Assembly: GCA_028571685.1 (NCBI GenBank)
Contig: CM053142.1
Span: 128,952,796 to 129,016,795 of the forward strand
From: Heterohyrax brucei
Lineage: Eukaryota; Chordata; Mammalia; Hyracoidea; Procaviidae
Reading direction: 5' to 3'
DNA length: 64,000 bases
The position numbers and the translations under genes are program-made. This document shows positions 22,110 to 34,744 of this stretch, in pieces (position 1 is the first letter of the stretch; the number at the start of each line of letters is the position of its first letter). The notes beneath the pieces were generated by a model. The model ran no database searches. It saw only the letters and a list, made by a program, of their open reading frames with translations, and was not told the origin of the DNA.

Positions 22110-23020
22110 GAGTAGTTTTTTTTGTGTTATATCCAACTGTTCTCACTCATATTGGGAGGCTATCTGTAGTCAGCACCAGCATTTTTCTCTTGGCAGTCAC
22201 CTGTAAGTGAAGTGGCTGTGCTTAGTGGCCTAACGGTCATTCAACACTCAAACAGATAACCCGGTAAACGTTGCTTCTTTAATGACACATCTTTACTTCT
22301 TTGGTAATGTTCTTGACAACGTATAACAGGCAGTGTTAAAGATTCATGGCCAACACATCAATTTCACAGTTTTCCAGCTGTCCGCTTAAGTACCCGTGGA
22401 TATTAGCATTAGGCTTACCAGGCAGGGTCCAACGAAATAGTCATGCTGAAAAAGGCTACTGCTGAATTCAATACAAATATTGAAAAGTATATTCAGATAA
22501 GAGATATTTGATTTGGCAAAACATAGCTTGCTTTATGATTTGATTTTCCTCATCCTTTCTACACATCTAATCTGTAGCAGAATGAGAAATTTAAGACGTA
22601 CAGGCTCATTCATTATGCATTGCAAAGTGCATTTCCTTCCAGCTCATTCATGTTGCAAGACTATTGAGGTTAATAGTAGAACAAAATTGCTATTTTTCCT
22701 TTCACATCACTGTCATAATCTTAAACTTAATATATACAGATAGGACTGGAGGAACACAAGAAAACATAGGTAGCAGAAGGCCCCTAACTTAAGCCAATGT
22801 TTCCTCTGATTTAATTTTTAAGTTATTATTGGATAACTACATCACATAAAAAAATAAGAGGAGTGAGCATAAATGATTATTTCATTCAACTGTACACCAA
22901 AGATGATAATAAATATGATAAGTTTTCTCTCCCACCCCCTCCCCCATGGCTGACATCACTAACTGATCAGGGATTGTTTTCCTACCAGACACAGATTCCT
23001 CTGATCTCAGAGTTTTTCTC
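22110..23020. other. Unassigned sequence
   Basis: No repeat recognised. A 76-codon plus frame at 22513-22743 has no motif and a biased composition. Confidence 0.4.
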
Positions 23021-23027
23021 AGTATTA

Positions 23028-23230
23028 ACAGTGAGCACTTAATTATGTGTTAGGCACTATACTAACTGCTTGACACACATTATCTCATTTCACAGCCTCC
23101 CAATATCCTCAATGAGATAGCTACTAATGTTATTCTCCTTTTAGACACAAGCACCTTGAGAACCAGAGGTTAAATCACAGAGTTGGCATTCAGAGCCAGG
23201 TTCATTTTACTCCAATGTCCACATCATGAT
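23028..23230 (-). repeat. MIR, reverse orientation
   Basis: 'attatgtgttaggcactatactaactgc', 'tatctcatttcacag' and 'tcaatgagatagctact' are in reverse MIR order. Confidence 0.7.
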
Positions 23231-23337
23231 GACTACATAGTACACCCAGTTTCATCCAGTAATTGGAGTTAGCATGTAATATATACACTCTTTGCCATGC
23301 CTAGATTTTTGTGCATCTATTCTTTCTCTAGCATCAC

Positions 23338-23505
23338 TAAGGAGCTTGGGGTAGCACAGTGTTACGAGCTTGGGTGTAAAGCCAACGGCCAGCAGTTTAA
23401 ATCCACTAGATGCTCCTTGGAAACTCTTATGAAGCCGCTCTTCCTTGTCCTACAGCATCACTGTGAGTCGGAATCAACTCAACAGCATCTAACAGCAACA
23501 GCATC
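23338..23505 (+). repeat. AfroSINE, short form
   Basis: 'gatgctccttggaaactc' body and a well preserved tail 'gtgagtcggaatcaactcaacagcatc'. Confidence 0.85.
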
Positions 23506-23899
23506 ACTGACATGTGATCTCAGAGTAGATGTGCTATTGATTTCAGAAAGAAAAAAAAATTCCTTGCTCAAATATAGTCATTGGTCTTAGCTTTGTTTTT
23601 AAAGGTCCCATAGAACAAACTCTTGAGCTGCACATGGCAGCACTAGTGAGTCTCCAAACTCCCTCTGCTGTTTTTCTGCAAAGTCGTCTCTTTATTAGGC
23701 TACACGCCTTCTGTTCTTTCAACTAGTCCATATGCGTCTTTCACATATCTAGTCATTCTTCCCTAGCAATGTTTCACGTTGCCCACATTTCCCTGGAGAA
23801 AGCACAATGTTGCTAGTGAGGTGTGACCAATCTAAACACAGGATGGTTATTTCTATCTCCTGTGTTCTTGCTGTCTTTATAACACGTCCTTCCCAGTTA

Positions 23900-24075
23900 C
23901 TACTTGCCACTGAGTTCATCCCAACTCACGATTTCTAGGCATATGCAAACTGTTTCAGCACAGAACTGTGTTCTTCAAGGTTTTCAATGGCTGATTTTTT
24001 GGAAGAAGAGCAACAGACCTTTCTTCTGAGGTGCCTTTGGGTGGACTCGAGCTTCAAACCATTTATATCACTGAA
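23900..24075 (-). repeat. AfroSINE subfamily with alternative body, reverse
   Basis: Tail 'ttgccactgagttcatccc' is followed by 'caaggttttcaatggctgattttttggaagaagag' and 'tctgaggtgcctttgggtgg'. This is a different central segment from the short form. Confidence 0.7.
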
Positions 24076-24393
24076 GGATCCTATAACACATCCTATGAAT
24101 GGGGCGGCTTGTTTTTTAAACCAGTTGCATAGTTCTATTGCTTTATACCAGAATAAGTCTACCAGCTAGCACAGACCTTGATGCCTAAATAAAAATATGG
24201 ATATGAGAAAAAGAAAGTAGAATAAAAGTCAAGAACTGACTGAAGAAAAAGATGGAAGAGATGGAAATATTTCTGTCAGGAGAGGCTGAAAAGTCACCAT
24301 ATCAAGATGTCTCCTATTTATGTGGTTGACATGCATAAACAAAATTTAATAAAAGTAACTCAGTCCAAACTCTTCCTACTGTTCATTTAAAAC

Positions 24394-24527
24394 TTCACTG
24401 TCATCAAGTCAATTCCAATTCATAGTGACCCTATAAGATAAGGTAGAATGGCCCCACAGAGTTTCCAAGGAGCACCCTGTGGATTAGTAGCAGAAGGCTA
24501 CTAACCTTCTGCTTAGTAGCCATAGAA
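24394..24527 (-). repeat. AfroSINE, reverse orientation
   Basis: 'ttcactgtcatcaagtcaattcc' tail, 'tttccaaggagcaccctgtgg' body and a disrupted head. Confidence 0.85.
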
Positions 24528-24529
24528 CT

Positions 24530-25370
24530 TGTTACAGTTATTCAAAAAACAAACAAAAGCAGACAGTCACAGTCCTTAAATGGGTGTTTTTTAAAAAGTC
24601 ATTTGAGTGAATGACACTAAGTTCTGGTATTGAGGCTATAGCCTTTGACTAGGATTTAAGGGCTAGGGATGTGAAGAAGACCGAGAATTCAGAAAGAAGT
24701 TAAAATCTATTGTGAAGGATGGATATGATGACCAGGTTTTGCAAAATAAAAATCAGTACTCATAGCAGAACAGAAAATTTTGATTACCTGAGAAAAATAG
24801 TGGCCATAAGTACTTTGTTCGTGGGTAATCTAGCAGGAAACAAGAAACCGTGGACTGTTTTAGGTAGCAAGTTCACTCCCATGGCCATCCAACCAAGGGC
24901 CATCAAACTGCTGCTTTCTTCTCCTTCTTGGACCAAGCCCAGATACCACTTCTCTCTTATTATGTCCCTAGACAAGAACTATGTTCTATGTTCCTCAGCA
25001 TCCCCAGAGCCTCATACCATGTCTAATGATGCACTCAAGATGAAAGGTGGTGGAACACTCTTCCCACCAAAAGTACCACTTGCGAGGTATTGCAGATGGA
25101 AGGAGAGTGACAAAAGTCTTGGTGAGCTGACTCCTCAAGAACACGCTGTCTCCCAGGGATCTTCACAGGTGCAGGAAGAGAAGGAGCCTACAGTCATGTC
25201 ACACTGAGCTGAGACAAGTTTACATAGAACCACAGGGGCAAAACTGCATGAAGGTCTCACAAATGACCTTCTGTTTTGCTATCAACCTCATACAATTTAA
25301 TTTAATCACAATGGCAGACTCTTGATTCTATATCCTCTCCTATTTTCTCACTCCTGACCTCTCCGCAACC
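24530..25370. other. Unassigned sequence with the longest non-LINE open frame
   Basis: The frame 24719-25207 (+) is 162 codons long. I find no domain, signal peptide or membrane segment. Part of it ('agcatccccagagcctcataccatgtctaa') resembles an old L2 3' end, so I regard it as non-coding. Confidence 0.45.
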
Positions 25371-25371
25371 T

Positions 25372-25568
25372 ACTCTTGCCAAGTCAACTGCAATTCATAG
25401 CAACCCTATAGGACAGGGCAGAAGTTCTCCACAGGATTTCCAAGGTTGTAAATTTTCATAAAAGTGGCCGGTCCCATCTTTCTCCTGCAGAGAGGCTGGA
25501 GGGTTCGAACTGCCAACCTTTTGGTTGTTAGCAGCCAAGCACTTTAACCATTGTGGTGCCAGGGCTCC
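25372..25568 (-). repeat. AfroSINE, long form, reverse
   Basis: Tail and body are followed by the extra block 'ttccaaggttgtaaattttcataaaag', then a clear head ending 'aaccattgtggtgccagggctcc'. Confidence 0.85.
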
Positions 25569-25569
25569 T

Positions 25570-26900
25570 TCCTGGTTCCTTAGGTCTTATCTTTCAAATA
25601 CCTGAAAATGGTTAAGGAAGAGGCGAAACAGAACGACAACAAACAGTCTGCTATAAATCTGTGACTACAGCTTATTGGGTTCAATTTTACACACCAGTGC
25701 TCTCATACCTAGCACTTGACCCCTGAACCATCCCAGAGGAGACTGACTGCAATCTGCACACACACACCTGTGTTTCTTCCAAGTCAACACATTAATAAGG
25801 CTTTGTTTCCATGCTAAAATTGCAGACAGGTGAAGTAGATTCAGTCCTAAAGGTGTGCTATGTTGGTGAAGAAAGGTTTCTTGGAAAGATTTGAGGAACA
25901 TTTGCCTCATTAGGACACCACTTGCATTGCAAAACAGTGGATTATCTTTGGTTGTTGATTTTAAGCAATTGTTTAGCATAAATTATTCTCTTGAAGAGAG
26001 TAGTTCTCAGTATATCCCTGCCACCAAAACAAGATGTGCCATCCAGTACCTCATTAGGTCCACCACAAAGCCAGCATATGACATGAGCTGGGAAAACTAG
26101 GGTCATAAATGAGACCGCGGAGGGTGTGAGCTTCAGTGATTTGCCAGCCCATCATTCACTCACCCCTTCTGGTGGCAACAGTGCCTCATTCATCCTCTTG
26201 GAAACTACCCTTCCCTGATCTCATTGTATGTGATTTAGATACCTGGACCTGTCACTTTCCTCAGGCTCCAGAAGTGAGTAGGTGACCCAAGACTGGTCAG
26301 TTAGTGCATTTCTTTTCCCTGGCCATAGAGATGGACATGTGTCACAAGAAACACCAATAGAGTCCACTCAGAACTATATAAAAAGGAGATCTGACACACT
26401 GGACAGGTCTATAACATAGAAAATGGTATTGTTGAAGAGGGCGTTTCTTGGCTTAAATGGATACACGAGGCTATTTGGGTGGCTCCTGCCCTGAGGTGAG
26501 ATGAGAGTGCAGATAGGGACAAGGAAAATACAGGGTGGAAAAGGGGAGTGTGTTGTCATAGGGTGGGAAGAGCAGGTTACATGTGTGTTTAAGTTTTGTG
26601 TGACAAATGTACTTGGATTGTAAACTTTCACTTAAAGCATAATAAAATATTAATCCCCTCCAAAATAAATAAATAATAAAAGGCAGAGCTGAGTGTCGGG
26701 GAAAAGGGAGGGAAAAGATACTGCTGAAGACAACCTCAAGAGTTTTCTGTTAAATGAATAATTTATTTTTTGTGTGTTTAAGCCAGTTCGAGTTGGCTTT
26801 CTGCAACTGTTACCTTAAAAGAGTCTCGATGAGGTAGAGGTCAGGCTATTAGAATTACATTTCTTTTGATTTACTGTAGTTGAACATTAGTGTCTCATAT
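25570..26900. other. Unassigned sequence; possible old repeat at 26150-26420
   Basis: The text 'attcactcaccccttctggtgg ... gtgacccaagactggtcag' looks like a decayed interspersed repeat, but I cannot name it. No gene seen. Confidence 0.35.
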
Positions 26901-26919
26901 GAATGTGATAAGCAGCCTC

Positions 26920-27445
26920 TGATGACCATAATGATTCTGGTCTCCCAGTACTCGTGATCCTTTCTGTGTAATCCATTCCCCTTGAGTATGAGCTAGACCC
27001 AGTGACTCTGTTCTAATGAAAAGAATACAGTAAAAGTGATGAGAGGTTACTTCCAAGATCAGGTTGCAAAGACACTGTGGCTTCCATCTCATTTACTCTT
27101 TTTCGCTCTGTCCTGGCTCATTTGCTCCGAGGCAGGCCACGTGCCACATCTGAGCTACCCAAACGAGAGGCCACATGGCAAAAAAACAATCTTTCCATTC
27201 AGTAGCCAGAGGACTTGAGACCTGCCTACAGCCACATGAGTGAACTTGGGAGAGAACCCTCCCCAGTCTAATGTTGACTAGCCTCAACCTAAACCTTAAC
27301 TGTAGCCTTATGAGAGAAGGTGATTTTGAAGACCCAGCTACATTGCACTATGATTCCTGACCCTCAGAAGCTGTGGGATAATAAATGCCTGTTGGCTTAA
27401 GCTGCTAATTGTTGGGGTAATTTGTTACACACCAGTGATGGATGT
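26920..27445 (+). repeat. MLT1-like LTR, sense
   Basis: Ends with the standard MLT1 3' text: 'attcctgaccctcagaagctgtgggataataaatgcctgttg' split by minor changes, then 'ggggtaatttgttacacaccag'. Confidence 0.8.
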
Positions 27446-27819
27446 CACCCACAAATAGATACTGTAAAAAGGAAGCACTCATCTTTTGCCTCTTATGTTT
27501 TCCATGATGACTCTCAATTAACAATAACAAAAAAAAAACTTATTTATAAAACTTTAAAATACAGTTTCAATATTTTCAAGTGACAACATAATTCCATTTA
27601 GTGGATAAAATATTGTATTTCAGGAGTAATATTCTTTAAGTGACAGACTGACTTAGCAGAAACCCTATTCTGGTCCAGACTAATCTATTCTGAGCACTGT
27701 TATATTCCAGACACACAGGGATGAATAGGACAGAGTAGCTTTTTTGGAAGAACGTAAAGTTCATCAAGGAGAGGAACAAAACTCATGAGATTTGGAAAGA
27801 GACAAATCAAGAGGAATGA

Positions 27820-28000
27820 CCTACCAGTTATTGTGTGAACCTGGGCAGCCACTTAATTTTTCTGTGCTTTTGTTTTCTCATATAAAAATGGGGAATAACA
27901 ATAACAACACGTAGTTTACCAAGTTAAGAAGACTGATAGAAGGACTAAGGCTGATAGGACTACATAGAAAATGTTTATAAAAGTACTGTAAAAATGTAAT
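27820..28000 (+). repeat. MIR, sense
   Basis: 'tgtgtgaacctgggcagccacttaa' and 'ttgttttctcatataaaaatgggg' are recognisable MIR core and 3' segments. Confidence 0.7.
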
Positions 28001-28067
28001 CACCACAATGCCTATTACCAAAATCATAATACACAGGCTTTGCTTTAGAAATAGGTTAGGGTAATCC

Positions 28068-28229
28068 ATAAACCCTAGTAGTGTAGTGGTTAAGTGCTAC
28101 ATCTGCTAACCAAATGGTCGGCAGTTTGAATCTGCGAGGTGCACCCTGGAAACAATGTGGACCAGTTCTACTTTGTCCCACAGGGTTGCTATGAGTCAGA
28201 ATCCACTTGACAGCAGTGGGATTTTTGGT
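28068..28229 (+). repeat. AfroSINE, short form
   Basis: Well preserved head ('gtgtagtggttaagtgct') and tail ('gctatgagtcagaatccacttgacag'). Confidence 0.9.
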
Positions 28230-28397
28230 TCGGACTTATACGTGAAAATTTTTGTTCCAGTATTTAAATGTGTCTATTTAAATGTGTCTCTAAATCTGAG
28301 ATTTGCTAATCTGACTTGTCTGTATCACTTCTTTCAAACCAGGTAGTCTGAATTACTTCTCTCCTGAATTTCAAGGTCTTCTACTTTTATCTTATGG

Positions 28398-28558
28398 CAG
28401 CTCTGGTGGTATAGTAGTTAAGTGCTATGCCTGCTAACCAAAAGGCCCGCAGTTCACACTCACCAGACATTCTTGGAAACTCTATGCAGCAGTTCTACTC
28501 TGTCTATAGGGTTGCTATCTGTTAGAATCAAGTCAACAGCAACAGGTTTGGTTTGGGG
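28398..28558 (+). repeat. AfroSINE, short form
   Basis: Well preserved; ends in 'caacaggtttggtttgg', close to the expected SINE 3' end. Confidence 0.9.
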
Positions 28559-28559
28559 T

Positions 28560-29300
28560 GGGTTTGTACTTTCATCTTATTTACTCTCTAGGAAAAGACA
28601 ATTATAGAAATTGCTTACAGAAAAATGGAGTCAAAATTAACAAAGAAAATGCAAATTGTAGCCATTTGGGGCATGTAATAACTTTTGTAAACAAAAAAGT
28701 TTTTGCTCTTGGAAAACAAATTTTCTTTGATGTTAAGTTTTAGGCAATGTTTACAGCTACCATTTATAATGAATTAAATATTCTCATTACTTCCATTGCC
28801 TTTCTCACTAAACTTCCTTTAATAATACTTATGATTCATTAGATCAGCATTTGGAGGTCACTGAAAAACACACTTTATTTTCTTATTTTCAATATGCCAT
28901 TATACTTCCTTGTTCCAGTCCAAATAGCAGGGCCATTAATAAAAATGCACAAGCAAAAATAACTGATTCCACTTTAGGGAAAAGATACCAGCAGTAAACT
29001 TCACTGGACTGAGCAATCAATGATTATTGAATTCTAGACTCCAAGCTAATATTTCTAGTTATATAGATCCTTGAGACTCAAGTTACCCACTTTGTTTTTA
29101 ATGAACAAGGTCAAAATCATGAATTGAAATACTATGACACTAATAGAATACTGTACTTCTGAAAAATTTTAGCCTTAAGGCATCATAAACTGCCTTTCTG
29201 TCTGTTCTGTCTTTCCAGAACACCTAAATATTAATACATACATTAAAGGTGAAGATAGATATGTCCCTTGGAATCCACTATCCTAGTTGTCTACAGTTTG
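28560..29300. other. Unassigned AT-rich sequence
   Basis: No repeat or coding signal recognised. Confidence 0.4.
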
Positions 29301-29304
29301 GTGT

Positions 29305-30640
29305 GAAATAAAATAAAATTAAACATTTATTAAGCTGTAACTATGGACTAGGTTAGGTGCAGAGGGAATACAAAGATGAAGTAGATAAAATGTAATAGAA
29401 AAACTTAGAGAATGTATAGAGTGAGGAATGATTTTAAAGTTTCTAGTTCGGATAAGTCATTAGAGGATGATGCTTTAATTTAAAAAACAAAAAAAGAGAG
29501 AGAAAGAAGAAAAGCAGAACCAATATGTTTAGGGAAGGATACAAAACAGTTGGTTCAGTGTAGGAAGTGCTGAGATACGGGTTGTATTTAGATGATGGTT
29601 GGAAACAGGGACCTGAACTCACCTGTGACATTTAGACTACACAGAAGAGGGAGTGAGAGATTGCCAGGAAGAATTAACAGAGTAAAAGTACAAACGGGGC
29701 AAGGACTGAACTCCAGGGAACACAAGAATTAATGGAAGGGGAGAGAAAAAAAGAGGATCAGAGAAGGGGAGAGGAAGCAGACAGCAGATGAGGTCATAGG
29801 TATCAAAACAGGAATTGCATAAAGATAAAATGATGGCCACTTGTCAATACCACAGAAAAAACATCAAAATTGAGGAGTTTTTAAAGGCTACTAAATTTAG
29901 AATCAGACAGTCACTGGCCACCTTTGCCAGATCATGTTCAGGGACATGGTGGGAAGAGAATCCAGAGAGCCATGAAGCATGGTTCAATCAGTCTAATATT
30001 AATTGAACACATTTCCTGTGCTGTCGGGTGGGAAAGTACAAACTATACACAGAATTTTTTCGTGTGTGAAAGAAATTTGGAAGGCGGAGGCTTGTAAGAT
30101 GGGGAAAGATGACTCAGGAGAACTTCGAAGTAGTCCAAGTCCTCAGCTGAGAGTGTGTTTAGGGAAGGAAGGAGCATGTTTGAACATTAGAAGGGAGTTA
30201 AGACTTGGGAATAAATGTTCAGGGAAAGGGAGAGAGAGAGACTGGAAACAGAATCAAAAGGATGATGACTACTGCTGAAAGCTCAGCTGAAGTTAGAACT
30301 TACAAATTTGTAACATATCTAGCCACCATGATGATGCCTTCTTTTTCTTCCAGTAACGTCAGTATCCTGAGATCAGGAGTGAAGATCACAGATGAGTTAG
30401 TGGAGCTAAGGTCAAGCACTGATACCTCATGAGGCTCAAGTCCAGGGGATGCAAAGACGTAAGAGGCGAGTGCTTCGGCAAAGAACTGGATGTCTAATGA
30501 AAACAGAAGGCAAAGACATTGTGGACAGGCGGACACAACAGGTAGGGACTGAACGGCCTGACGAGTTTAACATTCAGGTTAGAGGGCACGATGGTGAAGG
30601 AGAGGTGGGAAAACAGGATTTCTAAGGAGAAAAGGGATTA
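29305..30640 (-). repeat. Probable L2 segments, reverse
   Basis: 29310-29390 ('aacatttattaagctgtaactatgg...gagggaatacaaagatg') fits a reverse L2 end. Purine-rich text at 29630-29830 and 30540-30640 may continue it. The 91-codon plus frame at 30003 overlaps this purine-rich sequence and has no motif. Confidence 0.4.
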
Positions 30641-31235
30641 AAAAAATAGAGAACCCGATGAAAGTCTTAAAGTGCCTTAACAAAGCAAAAACGACTCTAC
30701 ATCTTAAAAAATGATGCACTCACCATAACTTCACAAAACTTAATTAAAATTGGCACTTGACTCTTAACATTAAATAATTCCAAGTAATAACGAGTCATTT
30801 CTTAGGACTGCAATTACATGCTTATTAAGTCATTAAGTATTGCAAGTGCTGATTATTTGGGAGTCTTACAACTTTAAGTATGAAAGATTAAAGAATAAAA
30901 AATAAAATCCTTCCAAATGAGAAGAGCGCTAATTGTCTGAGACAATTACAAAGTTCAAGTAAGATACTTGAACAAAGCCAAACTCAAACTGGGCAGGGTA
31001 AACGATGTAATTTTGCACTAAGAGTTCCTTTACTACCGGTCAAGAGACAGAATAATAGCCATTCTTAAAACATTTATGCTTTGTAGTAAAGAATTTCACT
31101 CCTCTTGAAAATATGCCCTAGTCAATAAATTTGATTATGTATTTATTTTATTTGGTGGGGGGGAAGGAATACAATTCAAGTATACTTTAGTAATGGAGAA
31201 TTCAAACAAGTCAAATCAGGTCCTATGTCATTTTG
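30641..31235. other. Unassigned sequence
   Basis: AT-rich with no repeat recognised by eye. Confidence 0.4.
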
Positions 31236-31237
31236 GG

Positions 31238-31392
31238 AAACCCTTATGGCATACTGGTTAAGTGCTATGTCTGCTGACAAAAAGGCCGGGAATTCAAATT
31301 TACCGGGTGCTTCTCGGAAATTCTATGGAGCAGCTGCACTCTGTCCCAGAGGGTCATTATGAGTTGGAATGAACTCAACAGCAGTGGGTTAT
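31238..31392 (+). repeat. AfroSINE, short form
   Basis: Head 'catactggttaagtgctatg', box B 'aggccgggaattcaaat' and tail 'atgagttggaatgaactcaacagcag'. Confidence 0.9.
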
Positions 31393-32069
31393 ATCATTTT
31401 TCAGTTCTCAGGAATTGCAGGATTTATGCAGCACTCTAAAAGAACTCTGTTTTTGTGACAGATTTATACCCCTCCCTTTTTTTTTTGTAGAGATGCATTG
31501 GGTTTATACTGTTTACATTTTAATAGCTTGAGTTTGTGGTATTACAGACAGAACACATATTCATAATCAGATATTCAGATGGCCCAGTGTGACACAGTAC
31601 TGTGTGACAGCCCTCCTGTTCTCTCAGCTCTAGGTTGTTCAGGGATTTGGAGACAGGCTTGGTCAAGGTCCCCACTCTCAACTACATCTGTTTGCTTATC
31701 TTCCTAACTGGAAGTTCTCTCCCAATCTGAATATTTTGTGAGCTATTTACATCAATTTTTAATTTCAGGTTCATTAAAAACAAAACAAAAAGTTACATTA
31801 CAAGGTAAGGCCAACTGCCTTGCTCAAAACATGACTAGGTTTAAAATAACTGAAAGAACAGGACTGAGAAGAAAACTTCCCTCATCACAAAAACATTCAG
31901 TCATAAAAGCAGTTGGCTTGCTGCTTTTTCCACCATCAGAATCATAGAATTACATACCCAAAATGATTCAGGAGTTTGTCAGCCTGTCAAGAGGGTCAAG
32001 TTCCAATCATGAAGGTACATGTATGATAGTGTTGGGACGAGTGCACCACACCGCTGCAGCTGGGAGAGG

Positions 32070-32275
32070 TGAAGCACTTGGTACAATTCTTGGCATGTAG
32101 TAAATACTTAACGAAAATCTGCTAATGATATCCAGCAGATCAGATAATTGGGGTGTTTAATTAAGCACTTTTTGGTCACAGTTTTATCTAGAAAATAAGG
32201 ATAATGATAACCGTGTCACAGAGCTGTTGTAAGAATTGAAGGAGATTAATGCGAGCAAAGTGCTTAGCAGGGGGC
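32070..32275 (+). repeat. MIR fragments, sense
   Basis: 'cttggcatgtagtaaatactta' and 'gttgtaagaattgaaggagattaatgcgagcaaagtgcttag' resemble MIR 3' ends. Confidence 0.55.
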
Positions 32276-32519
32276 CCAGCATGCACTAATCTCAGGGGAC
32301 CAAGCATCAAAAACCTGGTAGCTTGCCCAGTGCCACAAAGCTGGTACATGGATGACCCTAGCCCAGGGCTTTCTCCCCTGCAGGAGCTGAGTAAGTATGT
32401 GCTGAATAAGAGAAACACATATATAAACAATTATAAAATATAAAGGTTTCCTTTCTTCTTTCTGTTTTCATTGCATTTGAGTTCTCTAAAAATACAAGGT
32501 GAGCACTGTGTTCTCCTAC

Positions 32520-33330
32520 CACAAAACCCTGCAGCTCTACCCCTAGGTATGTGCCCAAGAGACTTGAAAGCAGTGCCACAAACAGATATGTGTACACCAG
32601 TGTCTACTGGTGTACAATAGCTAAAAGTAGGAGGGAACAACCTAAGTGGTCATTAGCAGATGAATGGGTCACTAAAATGTGATGTGTGTGCACACACAAA
32701 ATGTAATATTCCTTAGCCATAAAGCCATAAAGAGAAATGAATTCCTGATGCACGCCACAGCATGGATAAACCCTGTAAACATTATGCTGAGTGCAGTCTG
32801 CCACTCACAAAAGAACAAACATTATAGGATCTTACATCTATGAGACATGCATTGGTAGTGATGGTGCTGTTAAGTTGATTTTCAAATCATAGTGATCCTG
32901 TGTGAGAGTGGAACTATCCATAGGATTCTTTAGGCTGTAGTCTATGGGAGTAGACCTCTAGGTCTTTCTCTCTTACATCCTCTGAATGTGTTCAAACCAC
33001 AAATTTTGGGGGTTAGCAGCTGAGTCCTTAACAGTTGTATCACCATGACTCCTTGTAAAATATCTGTAAGAGGCAGATGTATAGAGGCCAAAGTTTATTA
33101 GTGGTTACCAGAGGTGGTAGAGAGGGAAAAGGGGGCAGTTATTGTTTACCAAGTACTGAGTTTCTACTTATGGTGATGGAAAATTGGGCAATGGAAATTG
33201 GTGATGATTGCACAAAATTATTACAGAAATGTAATTGATGTCACTAAATTATACACATGAAAAACACTAGACTAGCAAATGTATTATATCTATTTTCACA
33301 ACAATGACAACAACAAAAGAGTTGTGTTCT
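32520..33330 (+). repeat. L1M 3' region, split by an AfroSINE
   Basis: The left part (32520-32857) reads 'aacctaagtggtcattagcagatgaatggg ... tattccttagccataaagcc', split by decay. The right part (33056-33330) reads 'ggttaccagaggtgg ... ataaattatacacatgaaaaac'-like text. The SINE at 32858-33055 separates them. Confidence 0.75.
32858..33055 (-). repeat. AfroSINE, long form, reverse (nested in L1M)
   Basis: Decayed tail 'ggtgctgttaagttgattt', the long-form centre 'ttaggctgtagtctatggg', and head text 'gggttagcagctgagtccttaac'. Confidence 0.8.
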
Positions 33331-33448
33331 GTTACGCTACATAGAGCAGTAAAAGGTGAGAGGGCAAAATAATTCTTGCATCCAAAGAATATTGTTTTCT
33401 AAACTTCCTAACCACTTTGGATATATGACTATATGAAGATAGGTGGTG

Positions 33449-33474
33449 TTTGTGTGTGTGTGTGTGTGTGTGTG
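33449..33474. repeat. (TG)n microsatellite
   Basis: Thirteen uninterrupted TG units. It creates a Cys-Val run in an overlapping chance frame. Confidence 0.95.
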
Positions 33475-33539
33475 GCTCATGGGAACTGGTTTCCTTCACA
33501 GCCTTTTAAGAAAGAAACACCCACTGAGGCCTTGGATTG

Positions 33540-33735
33540 TGCGAGCAGTCAGGCACTGTCCCTGGTGCTGGGCTATAAAGATGAAATTGAGACATTCATA
33601 CAGATAGTCACAAAACAGTGGTGCAGTTGGGGTGTCATTTGTAGATATATGAACACAATATCTAATTATTGAGAGGGTAGTGGAGAGGAAGGGACCACAC
33701 AGTGGAGGTAGTCTTTGATGCAGTGAAAAGGTTTT
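33540..33735 (-). repeat. Possible L2 fragment, reverse
   Basis: 'caggcactgtccctggtgctgggctataaagatgaa' fits the reverse L2 terminus. The 88-codon minus frame here is not supported as a gene. Confidence 0.45.
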
Positions 33736-33769
33736 AGGGGAAAGATTAAAAATACAACACATTCAGTTC

Positions 33770-34740
33770 TAAGCTAACTATATAATCCTCTGTTGGACAT
33801 TTTTCCCCTTTAGGCCTTGAAAAAAACAATTACTGAGCAAATTACTACGTTGTTGGTAGCAAAAATCATATGCAAAATCAGAGGGCTGGACTAGAAGATG
33901 TCAAAGATTTTTCTTAACTCTCCAGCTCCTTTCTATGCCTGATCATCTTACAAATAATTCTAAAAACACCATTACAAAAAAGCTTTGGGATTTTTAAGAG
34001 TGAAAAAGAAATTGTTCGTGTAAATCATGAAAGCTTGGAATTGGTAGATAAAACCAGTCATAAACAATGGCTGTCAGGCACTGGGAATTCCTGAACTCAA
34101 CTTCTGTAATGAAAAGCCATTGTAAATCCACAAAGTGGAAATTTATCACTGACAGTCAAGTACCTTTATTTCTCACCCTAAATTTCGACAGCTGCTCCCT
34201 TAAGAGTGACCACAATCTTAGGCAGGAAGAAATGTACTAAGCAAAGAACTGTTCAAAGTTTAAGTTCATATACATGCCTTCAAAATATTTGCAGAAGTTA
34301 ATTTTTCCACATGCATATCAGTTTACAAAAAAGTTTTAACCACAACTGTAATGATCTGTAAAATTCTCCATTTCAGCTATTTGCTAACCTACATCCAATT
34401 TTTACAATCAGCAAGGATGCCACTGCTGGCTTTACATTCTATGTTGGTTACTTTAGACACGTGCCTAGTTCTATCGCAAAAACGAGGCTTCACAAATCAA
34501 ATGTTATTTTCCGCACCTGCAAATTTCTGAGTCGCATATCACTGTCAGCGGAAGCCCAACATGAAAACATAAGTCAGCAGTAATCACAAGCACCTGTTTT
34601 CACAAAATGCTCACCACTCTACCAAAACAAGGCATAACTTTTTAAAAGTTTATTGATTAGGCAGGTTTCCTGAAAAGCAATTCAAATGACCATCAGACAG
34701 CTGACAGACTTAAGGAAAAAAACAAAACACTAGTTGTACT
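33770..34740. other. Unassigned repeat-free sequence
   Basis: I see no repeat across nearly 1 kb and no coding signal. Confidence 0.4.
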
Positions 34741-34744
34741 TCTA

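Noticed and set aside
24719..25207. 162-codon plus-strand open frame, longest outside L1
   Set aside because: No domain or compositional sign of selection, no splice or promoter context, and part resembles an old L2 end. Length is compatible with chance in 64 kb.
30003..30278. Lys/Gly/Glu-rich 91-codon frame
   Set aside because: Falls in purine-rich, probably L2-derived sequence with an overlapping frame of similar quality.
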